DNA of 43,900 nucleotides from Clostridiaceae bacterium (GTDB taxonomy: Bacteria; Bacillota; Clostridia; Lachnospirales; Lachnospiraceae). Made by a program: the position numbers and the translations under genes. Position 1 is the first letter of the stretch. Each line of letters opens with the position of its first letter. The stretch is taken from NCBI GenBank assembly GCA_009911305.1, contig QXXC01000031.1, positions 1 through 43,900 of the forward strand. The letters run 5' to 3'. The notes below the pieces were generated by a model that was not told the DNA's origin, did not search any database, and saw only the letters and a program-made list of their open reading frames with translations. Shown here piece by piece: positions 1 to 8,067 of this stretch.

Positions 1-48
1 CATGCGGGCGGCTTTTTCTTCCCATGACTGGGAAACAGGGGGCCTGCG

Positions 49-76
49 CGGCGACATAATCCGCATTATGTCCCCC
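49..76. other. dif-like recombination site candidate
   Basis: A near-palindrome with two 11-base arms around a 6-base core: the inner arms read CATAA and TTATG around TCCGCA, and the perfect stem is GACATAAT/ATTATGTC with a CCGC loop (53-72). XerC/XerD dif sites have the same plan, with inner arms CATAA and TTATG around six bases. It lies about 50 bp past the stop codon of a XerC/D-like recombinase. It could be that enzyme's core site or only a hairpin; function is inferred. Confidence 0.4.
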
Positions 77-125
77 ATATCCTGACAGAGCCGCAGGAAG
101 ATCCGCCCCCCATCTCTTTCCCGTC

Positions 126-965
126 TCAAATCACAAGCTGCAGCCGCTCAATCAGCCGTTTATGCTCCGTCTCTGTAGTCATGACATAGATCCGCGTCGT
201 ATTGATGCTGCTGTGCCCCAGGATATCCGCCAGCTTTACGATGTCTTTCCCCATGCCGTAAAAGGTACGCGCAAACAGCTTCCTCAAATTATGCGGAAAC
301 ACCTTGCTGGCCTTTACCCCCGCCTTCCCGCAGATCCGTTTCATCTCCGCCCAGATACGGCTGCGGTTTAAGGGCTTTCCGCTTTTCGCCCTGAAAATCA
401 CCCCGCAGCGTATCCCCTGTTTCCTGGAAAATGCCAGCAAAAGCTTCCTCAGCTTTCCCGGTATGAGAATGACGCGTGTTTTATTTTTGCAGGAAACCGT
501 AACCGCTCCCTGGCGCACGGATTCCACAGTGAAATACTTAAGCTCCGACACCCGTATCCCTGTCCCGCAGATCGTCTGCAGCAGCAGGCACAGGCGCGGC
601 CGGGCCCGGGAGGCCTCCACGAGGCGCAGATATTCCGCTTTTTTCAGTTCCCTGTCTCCGGCAGTGTAAATCTGGCGCTGTATCTTTATATTCTTCACCC
701 TGCAGTCCCCGCGCCCCAGATAAGTAAGAAGGCTGTTGACCGATGACAGCATGGAGTTAATACTCCCCGCCTTATATCCCTGCTCCAAAAGCCGTCCCTT
801 ATACTCCATCACTGCCTCCCTGGCAATCGCCCTGCCGCCCAGGAAAGCGGCAAAGCTGCGCGCATCCCGGAGGTATTTGTCAATTGTAGCCGCACTTTTT
901 TCTTCATTTGCCAAATGTAACTGATACTGGAGCATTATTTCTTCTGTCAATGTCCTCTGAGCCAT
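126..965 (-). CDS. Tyrosine recombinase/integrase, XerC/D-like
   Basis: A 279-residue site-specific tyrosine recombinase. The N-terminal SAM-like core-binding domain is about residues 5-88 and the catalytic domain about 105-275. Catalytic residues are visible: R138 in TGIRVSEL, H225 and R228 in FPHNLRK, H251 in LGHSS and the nucleophile Y260 in TRIYVM. The ATG at 965 is chosen because GGAGG sits 7 bases upstream; the reading frame stays open to 1061, but that extension runs through a degenerate repeat. Length is typical of XerC/D and simple integrases. No phage, conjugation or cargo genes are next to it, so it is a stand-alone recombinase. The dif-like palindrome just past its stop is a plausible target. 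Whether it is a housekeeping Xer or an element integrase cannot be settled from the sequence. Confidence 0.88.
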   Translation of the reverse strand: MAQRTLTEEIMLQYQLHLANEEKSAATIDKYLRDARSFAAFLGGRAIAREAVMEYKGRLLEQGYKAGSINSMLSSVNSLLTYLGRGDCRVKNIKIQRQIYTAGDRELKKAEYLRLVEASRARPRLCLLLQTICGTGIRVSELKYFTVESVRQGAVTVSCKNKTRVILIPGKLRKLLLAFSRKQGIRCGVIFRAKSGKPLNRSRIWAEMKRICGKAGVKASKVFPHNLRKLFARTFYGMGKDIVKLADILGHSSINTTRIYVMTTETEHKRLIERLQLVI

Positions 966-1017
966 GCTGAATCCTCCATTCTTAGCAAATCTGTACTCCC
1001 AAAATCCCGACGCGCCG

Positions 1018-1070
1018 GAGCGTGTCTGAGACATGCGTTCTGCCGGATGCGCCTGAATCAACGCACGTTC
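1018..1070. repeat. Degenerate copy of one end of the 160-bp fold-back element
   Basis: The 36 bases from 1018 (starting GAGCGTGTCTGAG) match 29 of 36 bases at the left end of the TA-flanked element at 18155-18314, including TTCTGCC and GATG in the same register. No clear matching right terminus is seen, so it looks like a decayed or deleted copy. It fills the gap between the integrase start and the 3' end of the AMMECR1/MEMO gene and creates the false N-terminal extension of the integrase frame. Confidence 0.5.
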
Positions 1071-2472
1071 AAACGGCCGCGCTCCCCGCGTGATGGCGGA
1101 TCACCTCAAAGCGCTCCAGCGTCACCGCCTCCCCCTCCGCGATACCCGCCTTCTTTCTGGCAATGGCAATCTGCTGCTCTGCAGTGTCAACCCCCTCCAG
1201 ATCCGGCAGCAAAAGCCCTCTCCTCGCTCCGTTTGAGACGATCACCCCATACCGCTTTACATCAAGTTCCGCAGGCGATGCGATCCGCTCCTTTTCCCCC
1301 AGCACATCAACGCTGATCTCCAGCCGCCCCAGCTCCCGGCGTTCCACGGCCGGAAACCGCGGATCCCGGCTGCACGCGCTGACCGCGTTTGCTATAATCT
1401 CCTCCGCCAGCGAGGGCTGCACAGCCTCAATGGCGCCGATACAGCCGCGGAGCGCGCCGGCCTCCTTTATGGATACAAACGCGCCGGCCCGGGAACGGTA
1501 AAGCTCCTGCGGGAGGCCCTCCGGAACCGAAAGGACGGCGCCGGCGCTGACATATTCCTCTATCGCTCTGCGCGCAAGGCTCACACAGGCGTCCTCCTGC
1601 TCCCGTAAAGCCTCAATCCTCCGGCGCTCCTTTTCTTCATATATTGTAAGGAAATGCCTTCCCGGCTCATCGCCGAAAGCCTCATAGCAGCAGATCCCAT
1701 AGCCCACGCCGAACGGTCCCTCATAGGAAAGCGCCTCTGCCTTTACACCCATGCCGTCCAGCGCGCCGGCCATCACAACAAAGGAGCGGTGGCCGCATTC
1801 CCCGGCTTTCTCACAGAACGTCTCAGGAAACTCGAACAGTCTGCCAAAATCCCCCTTTCCCATGACCTCCATGATCCTCCGGTCATACGCCGGCCCCTCC
1901 TCCTGATAACCGTACGGGCCGTCCTCCTTCAGCCGATGGGACAGATCCCCGCTGGCGACGACCACGATCCGCCGGCCGAGCCGTTTGGCCGTCTCTTGGA
2001 TACACTTCCCCAGCTCATAATGCATGGCAAGGGGAAGGCCGGACAGGCCGATTCTCACCAGACGGCAGCCGCCCCCGCGCGCATTGATGAAATACAGCGG
2101 AACCATGGTCCCGTGATCCAGGCTTTCCTCCCGTTTCCCCAGCGTTCCCGCCGCAAGCCCCTGCGCGTCTGCCTGCCGGCAGAGCTCCCGCACAAACTCC
2201 TGGTCGTAGAGGACCTCCATCGCCTCTTCCGACGCCCCGAACGCGCCAAAATCCCCCCGGGCCCCATCTCCGGGCGAGATATGGAAATAATCCGCATACA
2301 TCGTCTGGTGCGGCGAGAGGAGAACGAGAGTCTCCGGCTCCATGCGGCGGATCCTCTCAGCCGCCTCCCGATATGCCGAAGCCGTCTTCTCAAGCCTTCC
2401 CTCCTCTCCCCTTCCGATTGCCGGTATAAGGATCGGCGGATGAGGCAGCATAAACGCTCCTGATACTCCCAT
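1069..2472 (-). CDS. AMMECR1/MEMO fusion protein (AmmeMemoRadiSam system)
   Basis: A 467-residue two-domain protein. Residues 1-265 resemble MEMO and class III extradiol dioxygenases (LigB fold), with metal-site candidates His11 in LPHPPIL, His54 in LSPHQT and the LDHGTMVPL motif near 121-129. Residues about 285-460 are an AMMECR1 domain, recognisable by RSRAGAFVSIK, LRGCIGAIE and DPRFPAV. In bacteria these two proteins occur with a radical SAM partner and the set is named AmmeMemoRadiSam; its biochemical role is not settled. The fused form is common in clostridia. Start: ATG at 2472 with AAGGAGG upstream. The expected radical SAM partner is not in this window; the next gene downstream is the integrase. 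Function beyond family membership is not claimed. Confidence 0.87.
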   Translation of the reverse strand: MGVSGAFMLPHPPILIPAIGRGEEGRLEKTASAYREAAERIRRMEPETLVLLSPHQTMYADYFHISPGDGARGDFGAFGASEEAMEVLYDQEFVRELCRQADAQGLAAGTLGKREESLDHGTMVPLYFINARGGGCRLVRIGLSGLPLAMHYELGKCIQETAKRLGRRIVVVASGDLSHRLKEDGPYGYQEEGPAYDRRIMEVMGKGDFGRLFEFPETFCEKAGECGHRSFVVMAGALDGMGVKAEALSYEGPFGVGYGICCYEAFGDEPGRHFLTIYEEKERRRIEALREQEDACVSLARRAIEEYVSAGAVLSVPEGLPQELYRSRAGAFVSIKEAGALRGCIGAIEAVQPSLAEEIIANAVSACSRDPRFPAVERRELGRLEISVDVLGEKERIASPAELDVKRYGVIVSNGARRGLLLPDLEGVDTAEQQIAIARKKAGIAEGEAVTLERFEVIRHHAGSAAV

Positions 2473-2503
2473 AGCAAAACCTCCTTAATCGTTCAAAGAA
2501 ATG

Positions 2504-2533
2504 CAAAAACAGCCCGGGAACAATCTCCCGGGC
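2504..2533 (-). terminator. Intrinsic terminator after the VanW-family gene
   Basis: Perfect 8-bp stem GCCCGGGA/TCCCGGGC (2512-2519 with 2526-2533), 6-base loop, then TGTTTTTGC in the minus-strand direction. It lies between the stop of the VanW-family gene and the start of the AMMECR1/MEMO gene, so it separates these two minus-strand units. Confidence 0.8.
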
Positions 2534-2594
2534 CATTCTCTATCGTGCCCTGGCTGTGCGTTACAGCCATACGCGCCTGTTACAGTATTACATA

Positions 2595-4538
2595 TTACAT
2601 ACCGGGGCCGCCCGGACCGCCGCTGCCTCCGGGCGTATTGCCTCCCGGGGAGGGAACGCCGCCTCCGGGAGCGTCCTGCCCCTGGCCGTCCTGCGGCGTC
2701 TGCGGGCTCTGCGGCGCCGTCTGTCCGTTATTCTCCCCCGGATTCACGCTGCCCGGATTCTGCGGCGTTGTTGTCCCCTCTGCCGGCGCGCCTGTTGTCT
2801 GCGCCGGAACCGTCGGAGCAATGCCTTCTCCTCCCGGGCCCTCCCCGGCCGGACCGCCCTCGGACGGAAGGAGGTTCGCATCCATGGATTCCGCCTCGCT
2901 CGATTCCGTCGTCTCCGCCGCGGTTGTCAGGACAACGCCTGAGGTGTTTCTCTTAATCTGTGCCGACTTCCCGCGGTAACTGCTGTTGTGGAAAAATTCG
3001 CGGCTCACCTCAACCCCATCCTTGGTTATAACCAGATAGGTGCTCCAGGACGTGCCCGGAACCCCTTCCTTTACAATCTTCTCCTCATCCGGCTGCAGCG
3101 TCTGATCCTCTTCATACACAGGAGCCGGCGGATCAAGATTTCCGGACTTCTTGGACTCCATCTTGACCTTGGTGCCTTCCTCCAGGATCGGGATGCCGTA
3201 GACCGATATCGTCAGCTCCGGAGCCGAGAAGCTCGTCTTAATGGCAATCGGGTAATCCGATGTATTGACAAACTTAAAGTCCGGCCCGCCGTAGCTGACC
3301 GCCGCGTCCTCGCCCGGGGTCACATAGGACGGCTCATATGTGTGGGCCTTGCGCTCCGTCGTCTTAAGCCCTGCAAAAATCACCGCATTGTAAAGGGTCG
3401 AGGACACCTGGCAGACGCCGCCGCCCGGCTCCTGCACGATCTCGCCGTTCAGATAAGCCGTCGCGGGCTTATAGCCCTTCTCCACGGTGCGCGCCCCTGT
3501 CGTATCATTAAAGGAAAATGCCTGCCCCGGATTTACAATCGTGCCGTTTAACGCCTCGCATGCCAGGCGGATATTCTCATTCCGGTTGCTGTTGGAGGTG
3601 GTCTTCGTGGTATAGGTCCCGATGGTCTTGTACCGCTCCGCAAGCTGGGCCGCTGTCGTGTCCGGGGAAACCTCCCGCACCTGCGCCTCGATCACCGCGT
3701 CGTAATCCTTTTGCGCCACGGCTGCCAGCATATCCTGCGCCAGCTTGTCCTGATCAATCACCAGGCCGTTGCTGCCCTCCGTGAAGGTAAACTTGCCGGA
3801 TTGCTTGTCATAGCCGGAAATGCCGCCGTTCTTGGCCACCATGTTCCAGCTTCCCGCCACCAGAGCCGCCTCTGACTTGGCCGCGTCCAGAAGGTTCGCC
3901 GTATCGATCTCATAGCTCTCGCCCGGCTTCAGTTCGCTGGCATAGATTCCCTCCAGAAGCTCGTCCAGCTTGGCCTCCATCAAATTGTTGACCTCTGTCT
4001 CCTTATCCTGATACGTCACCTTCATGCCCCAGTTATACTGATCCAGAATCGCCTTCCTGGCCGCCTCCTGGGAAAGGCCCATGATGTTCACGCCTTCCAC
4101 TGTAACCTGCTCGCCGCCCGCCGTCTCCTCCAACGTGCTGCTCTCCGACGCCTCCTCGCTGCTTACTTTGTCGTTCTCCTTCCCCTTACAGCCTTTAACC
4201 GCAAGGGAAATGCATAAAATCAGTATTATAATTCCCGCTGCGCCCAGAAGGACAGCCGGCGCTGCCGAAGCGCGCCTCCTCCTGTGCCTTCCGTGATGAC
4301 CGGATGAATAAGAATACCGCGCCGGCCCGCTGTGGCCGGACTGGCTGTGTCTCGTATGCGCCCCATAATCCGAGCGGCCTGTACGGCCGCTTCCCTGAGA
4401 AACACGCCCGCTCCCTGAAGAACGGCCGGAGCCTGCTGTATGGCTTCTTCCCGCCGATGTCCTGCTCCCCGAAGAACGCCCCGAAGCCCCGGAGCCCGCT
4501 GCCCTTCTGCCCGAACCGCTGTTATAATTACTACTCAT
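2595..4538 (-). CDS. VanW-family membrane-anchored wall protein
   Basis: A 647-residue protein. Residues 1-89 are a Ser/Gly/Arg-rich low-complexity cytoplasmic segment ending in HRRRR, followed by one membrane segment (about 92-115), so the bulk is outside the cell. Residues about 140-310 look like the peptidoglycan-binding-type repeats found in YoaR-like proteins. The VanW domain is about 322-440 with the signature GGGVCQVSSTLYNA. A G5-like beta segment covers about 450-540. The tail (about 555-647) is rich in Pro, Gly, Gln and Asn and ends in a PGG-type repeat. VanW domains are named from vancomycin clusters, but most are not resistance proteins and their role is unknown; this one has no van neighbours. 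It is a single-gene unit with its own 3' terminator. Confidence 0.87.
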   Translation of the reverse strand: MSSNYNSGSGRRAAGSGASGRSSGSRTSAGRSHTAGSGRSSGSGRVSQGSGRTGRSDYGAHTRHSQSGHSGPARYSYSSGHHGRHRRRRASAAPAVLLGAAGIIILILCISLAVKGCKGKENDKVSSEEASESSTLEETAGGEQVTVEGVNIMGLSQEAARKAILDQYNWGMKVTYQDKETEVNNLMEAKLDELLEGIYASELKPGESYEIDTANLLDAAKSEAALVAGSWNMVAKNGGISGYDKQSGKFTFTEGSNGLVIDQDKLAQDMLAAVAQKDYDAVIEAQVREVSPDTTAAQLAERYKTIGTYTTKTTSNSNRNENIRLACEALNGTIVNPGQAFSFNDTTGARTVEKGYKPATAYLNGEIVQEPGGGVCQVSSTLYNAVIFAGLKTTERKAHTYEPSYVTPGEDAAVSYGGPDFKFVNTSDYPIAIKTSFSAPELTISVYGIPILEEGTKVKMESKKSGNLDPPAPVYEEDQTLQPDEEKIVKEGVPGTSWSTYLVITKDGVEVSREFFHNSSYRGKSAQIKRNTSGVVLTTAAETTESSEAESMDANLLPSEGGPAGEGPGGEGIAPTVPAQTTGAPAEGTTTPQNPGSVNPGENNGQTAPQSPQTPQDGQGQDAPGGGVPSPGGNTPGGSGGPGGPGM

Positions 4539-4591
4539 TTCCTATCACCCGTCTGTCGTTTATTTATCATTTGTTTCCCTGCATAAATTCG

Positions 4592-4640
4592 CTTCATGAT
4601 GTATGAAACCGCGGCCGCTGTCCCTGCGGCCTTCATGAAG
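4592..4640 (-). other. Structured 5' leader of the VanW-family gene
   Basis: Nested inverted repeats: outer arms CTTCATGA (4592-4599) and TCATGAAG (4633-4640), inner stem GGCCGC/GCGGCC (4613-4618 with 4626-4631) with a 7-base loop. It sits between the gene start and an extended -10 box, so it would be transcribed in the leader. No known riboswitch class was recognised. Confidence 0.45.
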
Positions 4641-4653
4641 GATATCAAAGTAC

Positions 4654-4662
4654 AGTATAGCA
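4654..4662 (-). promoter_or_regulatory. Probable extended -10 promoter of the VanW-family gene
   Basis: Minus strand reads TGCTATACT, an extended -10 box (TGn plus TATACT), about 115 bases before the ATG. No good -35 box is seen, as is allowed for extended -10 promoters. The rest of the 4539-4912 gap holds the structured leader, a weak hairpin at 4803-4820 and the promoter of the next plus-strand gene. Confidence 0.4.
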
Positions 4663-4835
4663 CACTTCGCGGAAAAAGAAATGACTAATTTCTTAATATT
4701 CGTAAAATTGCAGAGGCGGCTGTCTGTAACCTTTGCTCAGAAAAAATACCCTGCGTTTACTGACATATAAACAGCGGCTCCGGGCATTCATTACGGTTCA
4801 AGGGCGCATCTTTTTGCGCCGCTTCTTCTTAATAC

Positions 4836-4863
4836 TTGCATTCCTGCTCCCATGCTATATAAT
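4836..4863 (+). promoter_or_regulatory. Sigma-A type promoter of the DUF1349 gene
   Basis: TTGCAT (4836-4841), 16-base spacer, TATAAT (4858-4863), about 50 bases before the ATG at 4913. A short GC hairpin at 4803-4820 lies just upstream. Confidence 0.6.
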
Positions 4864-4912
4864 ATATAATGCCAGTCATAGTAAAAATGGATAAACAGCA
4901 GGGGGTACGGCT

Positions 4913-5515
4913 ATGAATGTAAACGACTTTGTATGGACCCGCGAACCGGAACGCTGCCAGCGATCGGATGACCGCATTGAGGTAGTCACAAAACCGCATA
5001 CCGATTTATGGCAGAGGACGTATTATCATTTTCAAAATGATAATGCGCCTGTCTTTCAGATGGAAACAGAGGAGCCATATTTCAGCTTTACCGTTAAAAC
5101 GGAATTTGAAACCAGCAGCCACCGGTTTGATCAATGCGGCATCGTCATGTATCTGGACAGTGAAAACTGGTTAAAGGCATCTGTTGAATATGAAAATGAA
5201 GCCTGCCAGTATTTAGGCAGTGTTGTGACAAATTTCGGCTATTCCGATTGGGCTACCACGGCGATCGACGCGTCTGTAAAATCCATGTGGTACCGCTTCA
5301 GCCGCAGGGAGGATGATTACTGTATCGAATGTTCCCGTGACGGAATAGTTTTTACTCAAATGAGGATATGCCATATGTTTCGCGGCAGCGGAAGCATCCG
5401 GTTCGGAATCTATGCCTGTTCTCCGGAACATTCCTCTTTTACGGCCGTCTTTACGCACATGCAGCTAACCGAATGCCAGTGGAAACCTCACAGCGGCCAG
5501 AAGCCCGATACATAA
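4913..5515 (+). CDS. DUF1349-family protein (concanavalin A-like fold)
   Basis: A 200-residue cytoplasmic protein with no signal peptide or membrane segment. The pattern CGIVMYLDSENWLKASVEYE followed by VVTNFGYSDWAT and the later WYRFSRRED and IRFGIYACSPE is characteristic of DUF1349, a concanavalin A-like beta-sandwich family found in bacteria and fungi (related to yeast Ree1). The molecular role is not known; a carbohydrate-binding fold is only an inference from the family. It has its own promoter and a GGGGG-type ribosome site before the ATG. The MATE gene starts 84 bases downstream and may be cotranscribed. Confidence 0.82.
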   Translation: MNVNDFVWTREPERCQRSDDRIEVVTKPHTDLWQRTYYHFQNDNAPVFQMETEEPYFSFTVKTEFETSSHRFDQCGIVMYLDSENWLKASVEYENEACQYLGSVVTNFGYSDWATTAIDASVKSMWYRFSRREDDYCIECSRDGIVFTQMRICHMFRGSGSIRFGIYACSPEHSSFTAVFTHMQLTECQWKPHSGQKPDT

Positions 5516-5599
5516 CCATAATGGACTCCCGGAAAACCGGCCGCAAAGGCAGGCGCGGGGAGGCTCCGGGTGTACATCATATAATAAGGAGACTCCAAC

Positions 5600-6943
5600 G
5601 TGAAAAAAGACATGACCTCCGGCCCGGAGTGGGCCGTTATCCTCTCCTTCTCCCTTCCGATCATGGGCGCAAACCTCCTGCAGGTGCTCTACAATTTCGC
5701 CGACAGCGTGATCGTAGGCAACTTCATCGGTTCCACGGCCCTGGGCGCGGTCGGCCTGACCAATTCCATGACCTGGCTTCTGGTCGCCTTCTGCAGCGCG
5801 CTCGGATCCGGCGCGAATATCGCGGCGTCCCAGTTCTTCGGCGCCGGAAAGGATACGGAGATTAAGGAAACCATCGCCGCCTCTTACCTCATGGCCGCAG
5901 CCTTAAGCGCGGTGCTGACGCTTCTGTGCATCCTCGCCGCCCGGCCGGTGATCGACGGCTTTTTAAAGGCCCCGCCGGAGATGAGCGCGGACAGCAGGGC
6001 CTATTTCCTCATCTATTCCTGTGGGATCGTATTTCAGCTCCTCTACAATGTGACCTACGGCATCCTCCGGGCGCACGGGGATTCCAGAGGGGCCCTGTAC
6101 TTCCTGCTCATCTCGGCCTTTGTCAATATCGCCCTTGACTGCCTTTTTATCCTGGTCTTCCGGATGGGCGTCCCCGGCGCGGCGTTTGCCACAGTCATCG
6201 CGCAGGCCGGATCCGCGATCGCCAGCATGCTCTATCTCAGGAAGCAGTTCCCGGACCTGCTTCCCGAACCGCGCTATCTCCGCGCCTGGAAGAAACAGAC
6301 CTGGCTTTTAACGCGCCTGAGCGTGCCCATCATCTTGCAGAGCACGGTGACGTCATTCGGCTTTATTATCCTGCAGAGGCTCATCAATTCCTTTGGCGCG
6401 CCGAGCATTGAGGGCTATTCGGCTATGATGCGGATCGAGCAGCTCGCCCACATCCCCTCCCAGAGCTTCAATGTCGCCCTGTCCAGCTTTACCGGGCAGA
6501 ACATCGGAGCCGGCCAGACGGAGAGGGCCAGAAAGGGCTGGCGCTCTGCCATCACAATGGGCGTCCTCATCAGCGCCGCCATCAGCGCGCTGGTCCTGCT
6601 CTTTGACGATCCTCTCTTAGGCCTGTTCCATATCACCGGGGAATCGCTGCGCCGCGGGCGGGAGCACCTTGATATCCTGATGCTCTTTATCTGGACCAAT
6701 ACCATTATGAATATCACCTGCGGCTTCCTCCAGGGGGCGGGCGACGTCAAAATCCCGGCCGTCTCCGGCTTTGTCAACCTTGGTATACGGCTGTCTCTGT
6801 CGTATCTTCTGGCGGCGACATCCGTGGGCTTCCGCTGCTACTATGTCAGCATGCCGCCGGCCTGGTGTATTTCCTGCCTTCTGGTCGTGTGGCATTACAG
6901 GAGCGGGAAATGGAAGGAGTCTTGTATTGTAAAGGAGAAGTGA
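5600..6943 (+). CDS. MATE-family multidrug/toxin exporter
   Basis: A 447-residue polytopic inner-membrane protein of about twelve helices. The start is GTG at 5600, with AAGGAGA 8 bases upstream. The N-terminal segment LSFSLPIMGANLLQVLYNFADSV with VGNFIGSTALGAVGL is the standard first repeat of the MATE fold, and the second repeat begins near residue 235 (LSVPIILQSTVTSFGF). MATE proteins export cationic compounds or metabolites against a Na+ or H+ gradient; the substrate here is unknown. It resembles the NorM/DinF-type clostridial exporters in length. It is followed 41 bases later by the RNA methyltransferase gene on the same strand. Confidence 0.92.
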   Translation: MKKDMTSGPEWAVILSFSLPIMGANLLQVLYNFADSVIVGNFIGSTALGAVGLTNSMTWLLVAFCSALGSGANIAASQFFGAGKDTEIKETIAASYLMAAALSAVLTLLCILAARPVIDGFLKAPPEMSADSRAYFLIYSCGIVFQLLYNVTYGILRAHGDSRGALYFLLISAFVNIALDCLFILVFRMGVPGAAFATVIAQAGSAIASMLYLRKQFPDLLPEPRYLRAWKKQTWLLTRLSVPIILQSTVTSFGFIILQRLINSFGAPSIEGYSAMMRIEQLAHIPSQSFNVALSSFTGQNIGAGQTERARKGWRSAITMGVLISAAISALVLLFDDPLLGLFHITGESLRRGREHLDILMLFIWTNTIMNITCGFLQGAGDVKIPAVSGFVNLGIRLSLSYLLAATSVGFRCYYVSMPPAWCISCLLVVWHYRSGKWKESCIVKEK

Positions 6944-6984
6944 GCGCAGGAATATCTGCAGGCTTCAAGGAAAGGAAACGCTTC

Positions 6985-7833
6985 ATGATCAACATCAAAG
7001 AAATCACAGACTTTGACGCCCCGGAGCTGGACGTCTATGCCCGTCTGACAGAAGGGCAGCTTCTGAACCGCCATGAGCCGGATAAGGGCCTGTTTATCGC
7101 CGAAAGCCCCAGGGTGATTGAACGCGCCCTGGACGCCGGATACACCCCTGTGTCGCTTCTTCTGGAACAAAAGCATATCGAAGGGCAGGCAAAGGAGATC
7201 ATCCGCCGCTGCGGGGAGATCCCTGTCTTTACAGGCGATTTCGTTCTTCTTGCAAAGCTCACGGGCTTTCACTTAACGCGCGGCGCACTCTGCGCCATGC
7301 GGCGGAAGTCTCTTCCCGCCCCCGAAGAAATCTGCGCCGGCGCAAAACGGATTGCGGTGCTTGAGCATATCATGAACCCCACCAATGTCGGCGCGATCTT
7401 CCGCTCTGCCGCAGCGCTCGGCATTGATGCCGTGCTGCTTTCGCCTGCGTGCAGCAATCCGCTCTACCGCCGTTCCATACGCGTCAGCATGGGGGCCGTA
7501 TTCCAGATACCGTGGACTTACCTCGGCCGGGAGGAAGCTCCGAAGGACAGCCCCGGATGCCTGGCGGAAACGGATCTCTCCCTCCTTAAGAAGCTCGGCT
7601 TTAAGACGGCCGCCATGGCCTTAAGCGATCGCGCCCTGCCGATCGATGATCCGGTACTGGCTTCAGAGGAGCAGCTCGCCATTGTACTGGGAACCGAGGG
7701 CGACGGGCTGGCCGCGCCCACGATTTCCGGCTGCGACTATATTGTGCGTATACCCATGTCGCACGGGACGGACTCCCTGAATGTCGCCGCCGCCAGCGCA
7801 GTCGCTTTCTGGCAGTTGAGAAAGCAGGGGTAA
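6985..7833 (+). CDS. TrmH/SpoU-family RNA 2'-O-methyltransferase
   Basis: A 282-residue SPOUT methyltransferase. The N-terminal part (about 1-105) is a substrate-binding domain of the SpoU_sub_bind type, followed by the SAM-binding trefoil-knot domain. The three motifs are visible: motif 1 HIMNPTNVGAIFRSAAALG, motif 2 AIVLGTEGDGL and motif 3 IPMSHGTDSLNVAAASAV. The family methylates ribose in tRNA or rRNA; the exact target cannot be read from sequence. The ATG at 6985 is chosen because AAGGAAAGGAAA lies upstream and the protein then begins as homologues do; the frame opens earlier inside the MATE gene. Last gene before a bidirectional terminator. Confidence 0.9.
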   Translation: MINIKEITDFDAPELDVYARLTEGQLLNRHEPDKGLFIAESPRVIERALDAGYTPVSLLLEQKHIEGQAKEIIRRCGEIPVFTGDFVLLAKLTGFHLTRGALCAMRRKSLPAPEEICAGAKRIAVLEHIMNPTNVGAIFRSAAALGIDAVLLSPACSNPLYRRSIRVSMGAVFQIPWTYLGREEAPKDSPGCLAETDLSLLKKLGFKTAAMALSDRALPIDDPVLASEEQLAIVLGTEGDGLAAPTISGCDYIVRIPMSHGTDSLNVAAASAVAFWQLRKQG

Positions 7834-7906
7834 CATCAGCGCTTGCTGTATCACCTGCGCATATGCGCAGGATGTTTCTTCGACAGCGTCAATCCAGAGC
7901 ATATTA

Positions 7907-7952
7907 AAACAGGCGCAGGATCGTCTCATACATCCGGATCCCGCGCCTGTTT
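7907..7952. terminator. Bidirectional terminator between the methyltransferase and leuS
   Basis: Arms AAACAGGCGC (7907-7916) and GCGCCTGTTT (7943-7952) with an inner GGATC/GATCC pairing. Each strand ends with a T-rich run (TTTCTTATG forward, TTTTAATAT reverse), so it can serve both convergent genes. A second small palindrome (CCTGCGC/GCGCAGG, 7854-7871) lies closer to the plus-strand gene. The rest of the gap up to 8067 holds nothing recognised. Confidence 0.75.
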
Positions 7953-8067
7953 CTTATGCTTTATTTCTTATGCTTTATACCTCAGGCCATACCATCGTTT
8001 TTCCTATGATGGGCAAACGCCCGGGAAACCCTTGTTCCGCGTACGCATCGTAAGGAACTCCCGCCCT

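Noticed and set aside
966..1061. Upstream extension of the integrase
   Set aside because: It lies in a degenerate repeat; GGAGG supports the ATG at 965.
2501..4606. Long plus-strand frames opposite the VanW gene
   Set aside because: Shadow frames caused by GC-rich codons in a low-complexity gene.
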